Counted from the first letter of the stretch, positions 7,478 to 15,815 are shown. The stretch is 64,000 nucleotides of DNA from Desulforhabdus sp. TSK (GCF_022836495.1 NZ_BQXM01000018.1:1-64000); one strand, 5' to 3'. Numbers and translations are program-made. Notes: generated by a model from the sequence alone, not told the origin.

Positions 7478-8914
7478 ATGATCAAGGATTATCTTCGGGC
7501 GGGATATCCCGCCATCTGCCTGCTTACCCAGGAGCCCCACCGCGCTGAAACGGTACTTCCCTGCGAGGGCTGGAGCTTCACCGCCTGGGATTGCCTCCAA
7601 GGCTTTCGTACTGCGGAAAACGGCAAGCTCCTGGATGAGGTCCGCGACCCCGTCGAGGCGATCCACTGGCTGAGCACGCAGCAGGACAGCGTCCTCCTGG
7701 CCCACAACCTCCACCTCTTCCTGGAAATTCCCGAAGTCATCCAGGCCGTTCAAAACGGCGTGGTGCGATGGAAGTCCATCGGCTGCTGCCTGGTCATGGT
7801 CTGTCCCACGCTCCAGCTCCGTCCGGAAATCGAAAAGCTCTTCCACATCATCGCCATGCCGCTTCCCGGCGAAAGTGATCTTTTCTCCATGCAGCAGGAC
7901 CTGGCCAAGGGAGTTTCCCTCCAGGATACCGAGGGGAATGCTCTTCCGGTGGAAGCCGACACCCACACGGCCCGGGCGGCCAAGGGCCTCACAGAGTTCG
8001 AGGCTGAAACGGCGTTCGCCCTTTCCCTCGTGAAAAAGGGACGATTCGACCAGCACGTGATCACCGAAGTGAAAGCCCAGATGATCAAGAAGTCGGGGCT
8101 CATGGAGTTCTGGGAGCCCGCAGACATCAGCCGGGTAGGGGGACTCGGCACCCTCAAAGCATACATCCGAAACCGCGCAACGGCATTTCTCCCTGGAAAC
8201 GAGCACCTTCCCAAACCCAAAGGCGTCATGCTCGTGGGGATTCCCGGCACCGGAAAGAGCCTCGCGAGCAAGGCCACCGCCTCCATCCTCGGCTGGCCGC
8301 TCATCCGGCTGGATATCAGCGCCCTCAAAAATTCACTCGTAGGGGAATCCGAGCGGCGCATGCGTCAGGCGACCGGCATCATCGAAGCCTTCGGGGAAGC
8401 GGTGGTGTGGGTGGACGAGATCGAAAAGTCGCTGGCCGGGTCGCAGTCGAGCGGGCAGACGGACAGCGGCGTCACGGCTTCCATGCTGGGACATCTGCTC
8501 ACCTGGATGCAGGAAACTACGGCCCCCATCCTCATGATGGCCACCGCCAACAGTGTCGGTATGCTCCCGCCCGAACTGCTGCGTGCCGGCCGATTCGATG
8601 CCGTTTTCTTCGTGGACCTGCCGGGCAGCGGGGAGCGCCTGGAAATCATTCGCATCATGAACGAGAAGTATGAAGCCGCCATCCCGGAGGAGATGGCAGC
8701 CCGGCTGGACGGATTCACCGGGGCTGAAATCGAGCAGATCGCCAAGGACTCCCTCTTCGACGGGCTCGATGCCGCCATGAGCGCCATCGTACCCCTTTCC
8801 CGCACCATGCGGGAAGAGATCCAGTCCCTTCGAGAATGGGCCAGGACACGCGCCCGCCCGGCCAATACCCCGGAAGATCAAATTACGGAGCAGCGCAAGA
8901 TCCGCTCAATCTGA
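7478..8914 (+). CDS. AAA+ ATPase, Ycf46-like
   Basis: A 478-residue AAA+ protein. Residues 1-230 form a domain like the N-terminal part of Ycf46-type ATPases (inactive-looking, with FLEIPEVIQ and SIGCCLVMVCP strands). The AAA+ core has Walker A GIPGTGKS at 254-261, Walker B VVWVDEIEKS, sensor 1 MMATAN and an arginine-finger region LLRAGRFD. ATG at 7478 is preferred because AAGGAGAAAAAAC precedes it; a GTG at 7421 overlaps the upstream stop but lacks a site. Ycf46-like ATPases occur beside DUF1257 and DUF2997 genes, both found just downstream. Substrate unknown; a remodelling role in element maintenance is inferred. Confidence 0.85.
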   Translation: MIKDYLRAGYPAICLLTQEPHRAETVLPCEGWSFTAWDCLQGFRTAENGKLLDEVRDPVEAIHWLSTQQDSVLLAHNLHLFLEIPEVIQAVQNGVVRWKSIGCCLVMVCPTLQLRPEIEKLFHIIAMPLPGESDLFSMQQDLAKGVSLQDTEGNALPVEADTHTARAAKGLTEFEAETAFALSLVKKGRFDQHVITEVKAQMIKKSGLMEFWEPADISRVGGLGTLKAYIRNRATAFLPGNEHLPKPKGVMLVGIPGTGKSLASKATASILGWPLIRLDISALKNSLVGESERRMRQATGIIEAFGEAVVWVDEIEKSLAGSQSSGQTDSGVTASMLGHLLTWMQETTAPILMMATANSVGMLPPELLRAGRFDAVFFVDLPGSGERLEIIRIMNEKYEAAIPEEMAARLDGFTGAEIEQIAKDSLFDGLDAAMSAIVPLSRTMREEIQSLREWARTRARPANTPEDQITEQRKIRSI

Positions 8915-8949
8915 CCATTGCCAAGGACCCCTCGCTGTCCATCGATTTC

Positions 8950-8959
8950 ATTTCCGTCT
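8950..8959 (+). repeat. Intergenic 10-mer ATTTCCGTCT, copy 3
   Basis: Exact copy in the spacer between the AAA+ ATPase gene and the small gene at 9028. Confidence 0.6.
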
Positions 8960-9027
8960 TTTGAGATGGAATCGGTGGCGGGAGGAGTATCCGCATTGCC
9001 AGGAAACTTTCAAACAGGAGGACCAAT

Positions 9028-9231
9028 ATGCTCTTTCTTGCGTTCGATCTTTCAAGCTTTTCGTCCAGCTCCGAGAGCGCCATGAAAATGCGCATCGTCG
9101 AGCACCACAACTTCGAATCCGCCAAGGAGTTCGTTTCCACCTGTTTCCCGGGAACCTGGGCGATTGTGCCCAAGAAGCTCTTTGATCGGGGCATCGTTCA
9201 AAACATTCTGGAAAGAAAGGAAACCGTATGA
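9028..9231 (+). CDS. Small hypothetical protein, 67 aa
   Basis: Start at 9028 follows a strong CAGGAGG site with 7 bases of spacing. The 67-residue product begins with a hydrophobic, Ser-rich stretch and then has a small alpha/beta region (RIVEHHNFESAKEFVSTCFP). An internal ATG at codon 19 (MKMRIVEHH) would give a more ordinary soluble protein, so the first 18 residues are uncertain. It overlaps the next gene by 4 bases. No family recognised. Confidence 0.6.
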   Translation: MLFLAFDLSSFSSSSESAMKMRIVEHHNFESAKEFVSTCFPGTWAIVPKKLFDRGIVQNILERKETV

Positions 9232-9461
9232 TCCTGAGAACTTTCAGCATCCAATCCTCGGTCGATCCGGAAGCGACCATTGCCGTCCAAGAATGCAGGG
9301 AACCCGGCACGGTGTGCGTCAGCATCGTGGGAGGGGACTCCTCCAGCAAGATCGTTTTGAACGAAGAGGAGCTGACGGAGCTGTGTGCCCTGCGTTACGA
9401 CGTGCGATTTCAAAAATCTGCAATAGAGGAGAAGCTGTATGAGTCATGTTTCGAAAATTGA
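9228..9461 (+). CDS. Small hypothetical protein, 77 aa
   Basis: Starts inside the stop of the preceding gene (ATGA). The 77-residue acidic protein has a beta-rich first half (ATIAVQECREPGTVCVSIVG) and a helical end. It overlaps the DUF1257 gene by 23 bases. It sits inside the Ycf46-like/DUF1257/DUF2997 cluster and is probably part of the same functional unit, though I cannot name it. Confidence 0.6.
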   Translation: MILRTFSIQSSVDPEATIAVQECREPGTVCVSIVGGDSSSKIVLNEEELTELCALRYDVRFQKSAIEEKLYESCFEN

Positions 9462-9858
9462 GCTGGAAATCAACGACCTGGAGACCCTCGAAGCGGCCTG
9501 CGCGTCTTTGGGCCTACAGTTCGTGCGGAACCAAAAAACCTACACCTGGTACGGCGAATACATGGGGGACACCCCCCTCCCGGAAGGCTTTTCGGCCGAC
9601 GACTTGGGCAAATGCGACCACGCCGTCCGGGTCCCGGGGGCTGCCTACGAAGTGGGAGTGGTTCGGAAGGACGGAAAGTATTTCCTGCTCTGGGATTTTT
9701 GGAGGGATGGGGGGCTGGAGCGAGCATTGGGACCCGGAGCGGGGAAGCTCAAGCAGGCTTACGCCATCGAGCGCGTCAAGCGGGAAGCCCGCCTCAAAGG
9801 CTATCGCGTCCAGCAGGCCAAATCCGTAAAGGGCATCCGGCTTGTGCTCTCAATGTAG
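9439..9858 (+). CDS. DUF1257 (Ycf35-like) protein
   Basis: A 139-residue protein with the DUF1257/Ycf35 layout: MSHVSKIELEINDLETLEAA start, YEVGVVRKDGKYFLLWDFW in the middle, and KLKQAYAIERVKREARLKGY near the C-terminus followed by a terminal strand. Family members are found in cyanobacteria, plastids, phages and mobile elements; function is unknown. ATG at 9439 follows GAGGAGAAGCTGT. The neighbouring AAA+ ATPase and DUF2997 gene form the usual company of this family. Confidence 0.85.
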   Translation: MSHVSKIELEINDLETLEAACASLGLQFVRNQKTYTWYGEYMGDTPLPEGFSADDLGKCDHAVRVPGAAYEVGVVRKDGKYFLLWDFWRDGGLERALGPGAGKLKQAYAIERVKREARLKGYRVQQAKSVKGIRLVLSM

Positions 9859-9866
9859 GAGGACCC

Positions 9867-10088
9867 ATGAAAAGTCGTCTCGAGATACCCGACACCCCCC
9901 GCGCCGACCTCGTGCCCATCCGTCAGGCCTACTTCAGCCGCGAATTTTGGGACATGTGGGATCGCATGGGGGAACGGGGCCGGCATGCCAGCCTGCTTGG
10001 CTGGATCGCGGAGCTGGAAGGCGCCATTCGGCGCATGCAGCGAAGCATCGATCGCATCCACGAGTGTTTGGAGGGAAACGAAAAATGA
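9867..10088 (+). CDS. Small helical hypothetical protein, 73 aa
   Basis: ATG at 9867 follows AGGAGGACCC. The 73-residue product has a central segment FSREFWDMWDRMGERGRHAS and a C-terminal amphipathic helix (ELEGAIRRMQRSIDRIHECL), suggesting a small helical dimer. It overlaps the DUF2997 gene by 4 bases (ATGA) and follows the DUF1257 gene by 8 bases. No named family. Confidence 0.65.
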   Translation: MKSRLEIPDTPRADLVPIRQAYFSREFWDMWDRMGERGRHASLLGWIAELEGAIRRMQRSIDRIHECLEGNEK

Positions 10089-10285
10089 AGCAGATCGTTA
10101 TCGATATCACGGAAGATGGAGAGGTGAAGATCGAAACGCGGGGATTTACCGGCAAGTCCTGCGTGGAGGAATCCCGGTTTCTCAAAGAGCTCCTGGGGAA
10201 GGAACTGGCCCGGCAGCTCACCACCGCCTATTACCAGGTAGACGGCAAGACCTGCGTGAAAAAGCACCTGCCGCTTTGCGGGTAA
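10085..10285 (+). CDS. DUF2997 protein
   Basis: A 66-residue protein that fits DUF2997: a leading strand MKQIVIDITEDGEVKIETRG, then GFTGKSCVEESRFLKELLG, and YYQVDGKTC at the end. Members are tiny proteins repeatedly found next to DUF1257 and AAA+ genes; no biochemical role is established. It is coupled to the upstream gene by a 4-base overlap. Confidence 0.85.
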   Translation: MKQIVIDITEDGEVKIETRGFTGKSCVEESRFLKELLGKELARQLTTAYYQVDGKTCVKKHLPLCG

Positions 10286-10325
10286 CGCATGAGCTTGGGG
10301 AGAATGAGAAAATGGCCGGGTCGCT

Positions 10326-10535
10326 TCATTGAAAGTGCTCTTTCAAATCAGCTTCAGAATAGACAAGAGGCTCATCTTCCATATCCTTCAAAGCCGATTC
10401 CAGCGAAAAGTGGAACCACTGTCGCTCCTCGTCTCTGCAGGCATCATCGATTACTTTTTTCAAGAGAAACTCCAAGAAATTCAGGGTGTCGGCCTGAATG
10501 GCGGGATCAACTACCAAGTTTTTCAAGGGCTTCAT
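10326..10535 (-). CDS. Small protein paired with YefM-like antitoxin
   Basis: A 69-residue soluble protein starting at 10535 (MKPLKNLVVDP), overlapping the preceding antitoxin-like gene by 29 bases. It carries a helical region (TLNFLEFLLKKVIDD) and a C-terminal LVYSEADLKEHFQ segment similar in style to antitoxin tails. It lacks any RelE, PIN or Doc motif, so it is not an obvious toxin. It may be a second antitoxin-like partner or an accessory protein. The start is uncertain; a longer frame is open to 10568. Confidence 0.5.
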   Translation of the reverse strand: MKPLKNLVVDPAIQADTLNFLEFLLKKVIDDACRDEERQWFHFSLESALKDMEDEPLVYSEADLKEHFQ

Positions 10536-10713
10536 CGAATGGAATACTCTCTTTGCGATTCCTTGCATCGAGCAATCGTTTTTTCATGGTCTCACTCTTG
10601 AGCAAGTAAGCTGTCTCTTTCTCCGACTGAATCTCTCGCCATAATTCAATGGGCACGATAACCCCCGTGATCTTCTTATTCTCATCCGAAATGTATTGGA
10701 TCTCTCCCATCAT
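10507..10713 (-). CDS. Phd/YefM-like antitoxin
   Basis: A 68-residue protein with the Phd/YefM-like opening: IQYISDENKKITGVIVPIELWREI, where a beta strand, a turn and a helix make the usual DNA-binding dimer. The remaining 35 residues would be the toxin-binding tail. The start at 10713 or 10710 follows a GGGGGG stretch. The partner downstream is not a classical toxin. The operon runs opposite to its neighbours, as toxin-antitoxin cassettes often do. Confidence 0.65.
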   Translation of the reverse strand: MMGEIQYISDENKKITGVIVPIELWREIQSEKETAYLLKSETMKKRLLDARNRKESIPFDEALEKLGS

Positions 10714-10964
10714 GCACCCCCCTGTTGGCGTCAAACTGGAATGCACCCCGTATCTTCGCCGACGTTCTTTCTATCTTTGAAACGATCAATTGCAAGTCCA
10801 CACATTGACCACTTCTTTGTGTGGCGTCGTGCTTAAAAATTTAAAAAAATTATACCATGCTCCAGCGCGATCAACACAAGATTTCCGCCAAGGTTGTTTT
10901 CAGCATTTCCGGCAACGCCTATTTGGTACGACCCCCAAAACAAACTCTGAAGAGGAGGTACTTC

Positions 10965-12413
10965 ATGCAACAGGATCAGCCTCTAAAAATCATCCAGCTT
11001 ACCGCTGAAAACGTGAAAAAGCTCCGTGCCGTTCAGATCACTCCCGAAGGGCACATCGTTCAGATCTCCGGTCCCAACGCTGCAGGCAAGACCAGCGTGC
11101 TGGACGCGATCTGGTACGCCCTCGGCGGTGGTCAGGCTTTGCCTGAAGAACCCATCCGCAAGGGAGCCGCTAAGGGAGAGATTCGGCTCGACCTGGGAGA
11201 GATGCTGGTGACCCGGACTTTCACTCACAAGGGCAGTTATCTCAAGGTCATGAACAAGGAGGGACTGGAGTGGAAAAGCCCTCAAAAAGTCCTGGATCAG
11301 CTCCTGGGGAAGCTCTCCTTCGACCCGCTGGCCTTTGCGCGCCTGGATGAAGGCAAGCAGCGCGAGCTTCTGCTCTCCCTGGTGACGATTCCTCTCTCCT
11401 ACGAGCATCTCCAAAGGCTGTCCGGCATCCCTGCTCAGGAAAACGGAGACCCCATCGGGGCCATGAATGCTGTGTACAAGACCGTCTATGAGCAGCGTGC
11501 CGACCACCATCGCAACGCCAAACGTCTGGAGGCTGTCGTCACGGCGGTCGAAATACCACCGGGAATGGAAACGGTACAACCAGTCAGTGCCGCACAGTTG
11601 CTTTCCGAGAGGAAGCGCCTCGAAGAGGAAAATGCGCGCAACGATGGGATGCGAAGAGAGCTGCTCGACCTCGAACGCAGCCATGAGGGGCTCAAAGAGC
11701 GGAAAGAAGAGCTAGAGCAAAAAAAGCAAGACCTCCTGCAGCAGCTCCGCGAGACGGAAGACCTCATGATCAGTACAGACTCCCTTATCGGAAGCTCCCG
11801 GGAAGAACTGCTTTCTGCGGTCAGTGCCGTCCGTGACCTCGTCGACCACGATCTCTCGGAAGTCGATACACGAATTGCCCAGGCTGACGAGCTGAACCGC
11901 ATTGCCGCCGATGTCGAAAGACGCCGAGGGCTCGAAGAGGAGCTTGCCCATGAGCAGAAACAGGCGAGCGAATGCACCGCAAAGCTCGACGCCATCGCCC
12001 GCTACAAGACGGAGCTCATGGAACGGACCGATTTTCCCGTCAGCGGGCTCGACTTTCGAAATGGAAAGGTCGTGTACAACGGCGTCCCCGTCAGCCAGGC
12101 GAGTACCGCCGAAAAGCTCCGCGTCGGGATGGCCATCGCCATGGCTCTCAATCCCAGGCTCCGGATCATCCGCATCGAAGACGGCTCACTCCTCGACAGG
12201 GAATCCTGGAGGGTCATCGAGGAGATGGCTCGCCAGGGCGACTACCAGGTGTGGATCGAGACGGTTGCCGACGAGCCCGGTCAAGGCATCTACATCTACG
12301 ATGGGCAGGTCTTGGGCGGTAATGGAAGCCAGGAAGCACGGCAGCTTTCTGAGACCCTTCCGCCTGAGAGTTTCCCCGAGCTCGATTCCCCCTCCGACTC
12401 CATGCTCATGTAG
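10965..12413 (+). CDS. SMC/RecF-like ABC-type ATPase of a recombination module
   Basis: A 482-residue ATPase. Walker A is GPNAAGKT at residues 36-43. Residues about 210-350 form a coiled coil (RKRLEEENARNDGMRRELLD onward). The C-terminal half has a signature-like STAEKLRVGMAIA and a Walker B-like LRIIRIEDGSLLD. The layout matches a short RecF/SbcC-type head protein of phage and mobile-element recombination clusters. ATG at 10965 follows AGAGGAGGTACTTC; the frame is open to 10857 without a site. It precedes the Fe-S nuclease and Rad52-like genes, so a role in end processing or annealing is likely (inference). Confidence 0.8.
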   Translation: MQQDQPLKIIQLTAENVKKLRAVQITPEGHIVQISGPNAAGKTSVLDAIWYALGGGQALPEEPIRKGAAKGEIRLDLGEMLVTRTFTHKGSYLKVMNKEGLEWKSPQKVLDQLLGKLSFDPLAFARLDEGKQRELLLSLVTIPLSYEHLQRLSGIPAQENGDPIGAMNAVYKTVYEQRADHHRNAKRLEAVVTAVEIPPGMETVQPVSAAQLLSERKRLEEENARNDGMRRELLDLERSHEGLKERKEELEQKKQDLLQQLRETEDLMISTDSLIGSSREELLSAVSAVRDLVDHDLSEVDTRIAQADELNRIAADVERRRGLEEELAHEQKQASECTAKLDAIARYKTELMERTDFPVSGLDFRNGKVVYNGVPVSQASTAEKLRVGMAIAMALNPRLRIIRIEDGSLLDRESWRVIEEMARQGDYQVWIETVADEPGQGIYIYDGQVLGGNGSQEARQLSETLPPESFPELDSPSDSMLM

Positions 12414-12487
12414 TCCCAATTGTATCAGTCTCGTTTCCGACGCGTCGGAAAGTTCTGCAGCCTCCTCCTCGAGCCCACACTCATCTG

Positions 12488-12497
12488 ATTTCCGTCT
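12488..12497 (+). repeat. Intergenic 10-mer ATTTCCGTCT, copy 4
   Basis: Exact copy in the 211-base spacer between the SMC-like and nuclease genes, 128 bases before the nuclease ATG. Confidence 0.6.
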
Positions 12498-12624
12498 ACC
12501 GATTGTGAATCCATTTCGGTTGCATCGATGCCTCCCATTCATCGGGACGGCTTGAGCTTCCTCGAATGCCTTATCAACGCGCAATCCAACCATTCATCCC
12601 CTATCTTGCATAAGGAGAAGAGCC

Positions 12625-13548
12625 ATGCCCTGGAAAAGAGCCCTTTGCCCGGACGGGCAGGAAAAGACCTTCGATGATTGCCTTGCCTGCCAAAGTGAAT
12701 GCTTCGACCTGGAAATCCGCGAAGCCCTCTTCGAGCGCGAACGCAACTGGCAGGCTGCCGAGCACACGGGGGATCGCATCAGCGTGACGGCGCTCCTCGG
12801 ATGCCTTCGATCGACCTACCTGGAACGGGTCACCGACTATGCGGCCACTCCCGAAAGCATGTGGTACAGCCTGCGGGGGGAGCTGATCCACCGCCTGGTG
12901 GAGCGCCCCGACATGGACAATCCCTACCTGCGACGCTCGGAGATGCGCCTGCGGGCCAGCGTCAACGGGCACGAGGTGAGCGGCCAGCTCGACAACTACA
13001 AACTGCGCTTCCTGGAACAGGGGGTGCTCAAAGACTGGAAATCCATCGGGGACAACGGCCTGCAGTACGTCATCTTCGAGGGCGCCAAGGAAGAGCACAT
13101 CTGGCAGACCAACATCTATGCCTGGATCGCCCGGCAGAATAGGTTCCGCGTGGATCACATCGAGATCGCCTACCTCTCCCTCATGCAGGTCGTGAAAACG
13201 GGGCAGGTGACACCCTTCGTCGAATTTCTCGTCCATCCCCCGGTCAGGAGCGGCAAACGCCGGAACATGATCGGGCACCCGCGGCTTGTGCGAGAATACC
13301 CCTCGGGCAAAAAGAAGTGGGAATGTTACTACCGCATCCCCGAGGTCCCGCTTTACGATGACCGGAGCGTCCTCACCTTCGTTACTCCCAAGCTCGCCTG
13401 CCTCGCGCAGGCCTTCGATTCCGGTATCCTGCCGCCGGTCGCCGATGAAGAGACCCGCCGGTGGAAGTGCGACGGTTACTGCCGGGTCCGTGGGCTGTGT
13501 GAAGCCGAGGAGGGGAAACATGGCCGATCACTGGTGATTCCGCGATAG
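12625..13548 (+). CDS. PD-(D/E)XK exonuclease with Fe-S cluster, Cas4/AddB-like
   Basis: A 307-residue nuclease. The core has H89 in RGELIHRL, D123 in GQLDNY, D137-x-K139 in LKDWKS and Q161 in QTNIYAW, the Cas4/RecB-type active site. C60 (LGCLRSTYLER) and C282, C286, C292 (CDGYC and RGLC) fit the one-plus-three cysteine pattern that holds a 4Fe-4S cluster in Cas4 and AddB. An extra N-terminal Cys group (C8, C19, C22, C26) could bind another metal. No CRISPR genes are nearby, so it most likely resects DNA ends for the Rad52-like protein next door. ATG at 12625 follows AAGGAGAAGAGCC. Confidence 0.88.
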   Translation: MPWKRALCPDGQEKTFDDCLACQSECFDLEIREALFERERNWQAAEHTGDRISVTALLGCLRSTYLERVTDYAATPESMWYSLRGELIHRLVERPDMDNPYLRRSEMRLRASVNGHEVSGQLDNYKLRFLEQGVLKDWKSIGDNGLQYVIFEGAKEEHIWQTNIYAWIARQNRFRVDHIEIAYLSLMQVVKTGQVTPFVEFLVHPPVRSGKRRNMIGHPRLVREYPSGKKKWECYYRIPEVPLYDDRSVLTFVTPKLACLAQAFDSGILPPVADEETRRWKCDGYCRVRGLCEAEEGKHGRSLVIPR

Positions 13549-13664
13549 CGGAGGGGATGCACCATTTCACTGAACTATCTTGCCGGGCAGCATGAGGGCA
13601 TCCGTGCATCCACCCCATTTCCTTGGTCCGGTTTTCACAGTCTGCAACCTAACGAGGATCAATC

Positions 13665-14495
13665 ATGGAGCTCAAAACCATCACGGGAAAAGACTTATTC
13701 GAAGCATTCCGGGAGCTCGATCGGCAGCTACCGGCTCACGCCTACAAAAAGATCGAAGGAGGGAAGGGCGGCAAGCTCGGTCTCACCGACATTATCCCCG
13801 CTTTCCTGCCCGATCTGCTCCTGGAGCTCTTCGGACCCATCGGCTACGGCTGGGGCTTCAACCTGGACGGCATCGACTCTTCATCCAAGACCGTCGAGCG
13901 CAAAGGAGGCTACACAGAGGAAGACGTGACCGCCACCTGCAAGCTTTCCATCTGGTATCGCTTCCTGCGCGACGGCGAAGTGGCCATGTCCGATCCCGTC
14001 CCCGCAACGGGCGGCAGCACCAACACCCTCATCGAGTGGGCCATGAAGGGGGCGCTCACAAACGCCCTCGGCTGTGCCTGGTTTTTCGCCGGCTATCAGC
14101 TCAGTGTGTACAAGAACGAAAGGTCTCACAATGGCGACGGAATGCACAACACCGGGCATGGACCGAGAAATCAACAGGAACAGCACCACAGAAGCCCACA
14201 GCCCCCGCCCCCGAATCCATCCAACAGCCATGCCGCATGGCAAACGGCCGTGAGCACCATCGACCAAATGCTCACAGGCCTGAATCTTCCACAGGATCGA
14301 TACTGGAAATATGCAATGGCCAAATACAAAACCCCGCGAGACAACCTCACTGTGCCACAACTCCAGGAGCAAGTGATTCTACTGACCCAGTGCCGCCAGA
14401 ATCCGGCCAAGCTCGATCAATTCCGCGGGCTCCTTGGCGATGTTGCCGAAAAACACGCTGTGGCGCAGGGAGAACAAGACGGAACGATGTGTTGA
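13665..14495 (+). CDS. Rad52/22-like single-strand annealing protein
   Basis: A 276-residue protein of the Rad52/Rad22/DdrA type. The annealing core spans about residues 15-155: LTDIIPAFLPDLLLELFGPIG, a GWGFNLDGI strand, a CKLSIWYRF strand and IEWAMKGALTNALGCAWFF, which corresponds to the helix bearing DNA-contacting residues. A Gln/Pro/His-rich linker (about 165-190) leads to a helical C-terminal part likely to bind partners such as SSB. Neighbours (SSB, SMC-like ATPase, Fe-S nuclease) make a complete annealing-recombination set. ATG at 13665 follows AACGAGGATCAATC. Confidence 0.85.
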   Translation: MELKTITGKDLFEAFRELDRQLPAHAYKKIEGGKGGKLGLTDIIPAFLPDLLLELFGPIGYGWGFNLDGIDSSSKTVERKGGYTEEDVTATCKLSIWYRFLRDGEVAMSDPVPATGGSTNTLIEWAMKGALTNALGCAWFFAGYQLSVYKNERSHNGDGMHNTGHGPRNQQEQHHRSPQPPPPNPSNSHAAWQTAVSTIDQMLTGLNLPQDRYWKYAMAKYKTPRDNLTVPQLQEQVILLTQCRQNPAKLDQFRGLLGDVAEKHAVAQGEQDGTMC

Positions 14496-14834
14496 GTATA
14501 GCTCGGCATAGTAAAGTGACCATGCGTGGTGCACCTGGGTGAGCCTTGAGAAACCCGACAAGAAGGGCTGCTCGATCGTGTTGCCGGCATTGAGCACCCC
14601 CTTTGATTTTTTAGATTTTTTGACTATTTCACATGATTGAGCACTAATAAATCCAGTAGATTAAGATCCTATCCGTTCAATGTCGGGCGTTCCATTGGGT
14701 TTTCATCATTGAACACACTCTACGTGTTTGTCATTCTTTCAACTTGTCTTACTTCGGTATTCGCATTAGTGTTTGTTCAATTGGTCCCGCGTTTATGTAG
14801 GTTCCAGAAACAAAAATATAAGATAGGGTTTTTT
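14496..14834 (+). other. Gene-poor boundary between recombination block and AAA+/subtilisin pair
   Basis: Here the base composition shifts from GC-rich to AT-rich. It has no supported gene, although a frame continuous with the AAA+ gene is open back to 14637. It contains a promoter candidate at 14620-14648. The shift in composition suggests a junction between independently acquired segments. Confidence 0.5.
14620..14648 (+). promoter_or_regulatory. Sigma-70-type promoter candidate for the AAA+/subtilisin operon
   Basis: TTGACT (14620-14625) and ACTAAT (14643-14648) are separated by 17 bases, matching consensus at 5 and 4 of 6 positions, in an AT-rich spacer. It would give a leader of roughly 180 bases before the ATG at 14835. 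Confidence 0.4.
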
Positions 14835-15815
14835 ATGGCCACAGCGGAGCAAATCAAAGCATTGATCAAGAGCTACATAGAGGAAGATGATGCTCGCTTT
14901 TGTGCTGTCGCCATGCAGGTTGCAGCACACGCCGCCCGTCAGGGGCATGGACGTCTTGCCGATGAACTGCGCACTCTGGTCGATGAAGCCAAATCCAGTG
15001 CCGGGACCAAGTGCCGAAAAGGCCCCGTACCTATAGCCACTCCACGAGGTGAGCTCTCTGAGCTTCTGGCCGCATCCTACCCGCAAGCAAAACTGGCGGA
15101 TATGGTGTTGACCGATGCTCTGCTGCGGCGTGTGACACGGATTCTCAGAGAGTATCGCCAGCAGCATAAGCTCCATGCCCATGGTCTATCGCCGCGCCGA
15201 AAATTCCTTCTCATGGGTCCGCCCGGGTCCGGCAAAACTATGACAGCCTCCGCTCTTTCGGGTGAGCTCAAGTTGCCGCTTTTCGTTATCCAGCTCGACG
15301 GCCTAATCACCAAGTTCATGGGAGAGACGGCTGCAAAGCTTCGGCTCATCTTTGGAGCCATGGAGCAGACGGCCGGTATTTATCTGTTCGATGAGTTCGA
15401 TGCCATTGGCAGCGAGCGAGCCATCCCCAACGATGTGGGGGAAATGCGCCGTATTCTCACATCTTTTCTTCAGCTTCTCGATCAGGACAGATCAAACAGC
15501 CTGATCGTTGCCACGACGAATCATGGAGAAGTGTTGGACCGAGCCCTGTTTCGACGCTTTGATGATGTGATCGAGTACCAGCATCCGACTCGAGACTTGG
15601 CTCAGACCATGTTCAAGAATAGCCTGGCGGCTTTCGATACCACGGACGTGGACTGGAAGTGCATTCTCGATGCGGCCGGCGGCCTCAGCTATGCAGATCT
15701 TGTCCGAGCGTGTGAAGATGCTGCAAAGGAATCGATCCTCTCGGGAACGGTCGTCGTCACAACCGGACGCCTCCTCTCCGCTTTGGAAGAACGGCGTTCT
15801 GTAGTGCACCGATGA
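14835..15815 (+). CDS. AAA+ ATPase of subtilisin pair, IetA-like
   Basis: A 326-residue AAA+ ATPase. Walker A is GPPGSGKT (LLMGPPGSGKTMTAS), Walker B is YLFDEFDAIG, sensor 1 is IVATTNH, and ALFRRFDD supplies the arginine finger. It is followed after 12 bases by a subtilisin-like protease gene. That pair matches the IetA (ATPase, protective) and IetS (protease, toxic) genes described as a plasmid stability system of Agrobacterium Ti plasmids, a gene pair also listed among anti-phage defence candidates. ATG at 14835 follows GATAGGGTTTTTT; the longer frame to 14637 lacks a site. The defence role here is inference. Confidence 0.85.
   Translation: MATAEQIKALIKSYIEEDDARFCAVAMQVAAHAARQGHGRLADELRTLVDEAKSSAGTKCRKGPVPIATPRGELSELLAASYPQAKLADMVLTDALLRRVTRILREYRQQHKLHAHGLSPRRKFLLMGPPGSGKTMTASALSGELKLPLFVIQLDGLITKFMGETAAKLRLIFGAMEQTAGIYLFDEFDAIGSERAIPNDVGEMRRILTSFLQLLDQDRSNSLIVATTNHGEVLDRALFRRFDDVIEYQHPTRDLAQTMFKNSLAAFDTTDVDWKCILDAAGGLSYADLVRACEDAAKESILSGTVVVTTGRLLSALEERRSVVHR

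Noticed and set aside
12625-13548. Cas4 of a CRISPR system
   Set aside because: The Fe-S nuclease fold fits Cas4, but there is no repeat-spacer array, Cas1 or Cas2 in the window. SSB and Rad52-like neighbours favour a recombination exonuclease.
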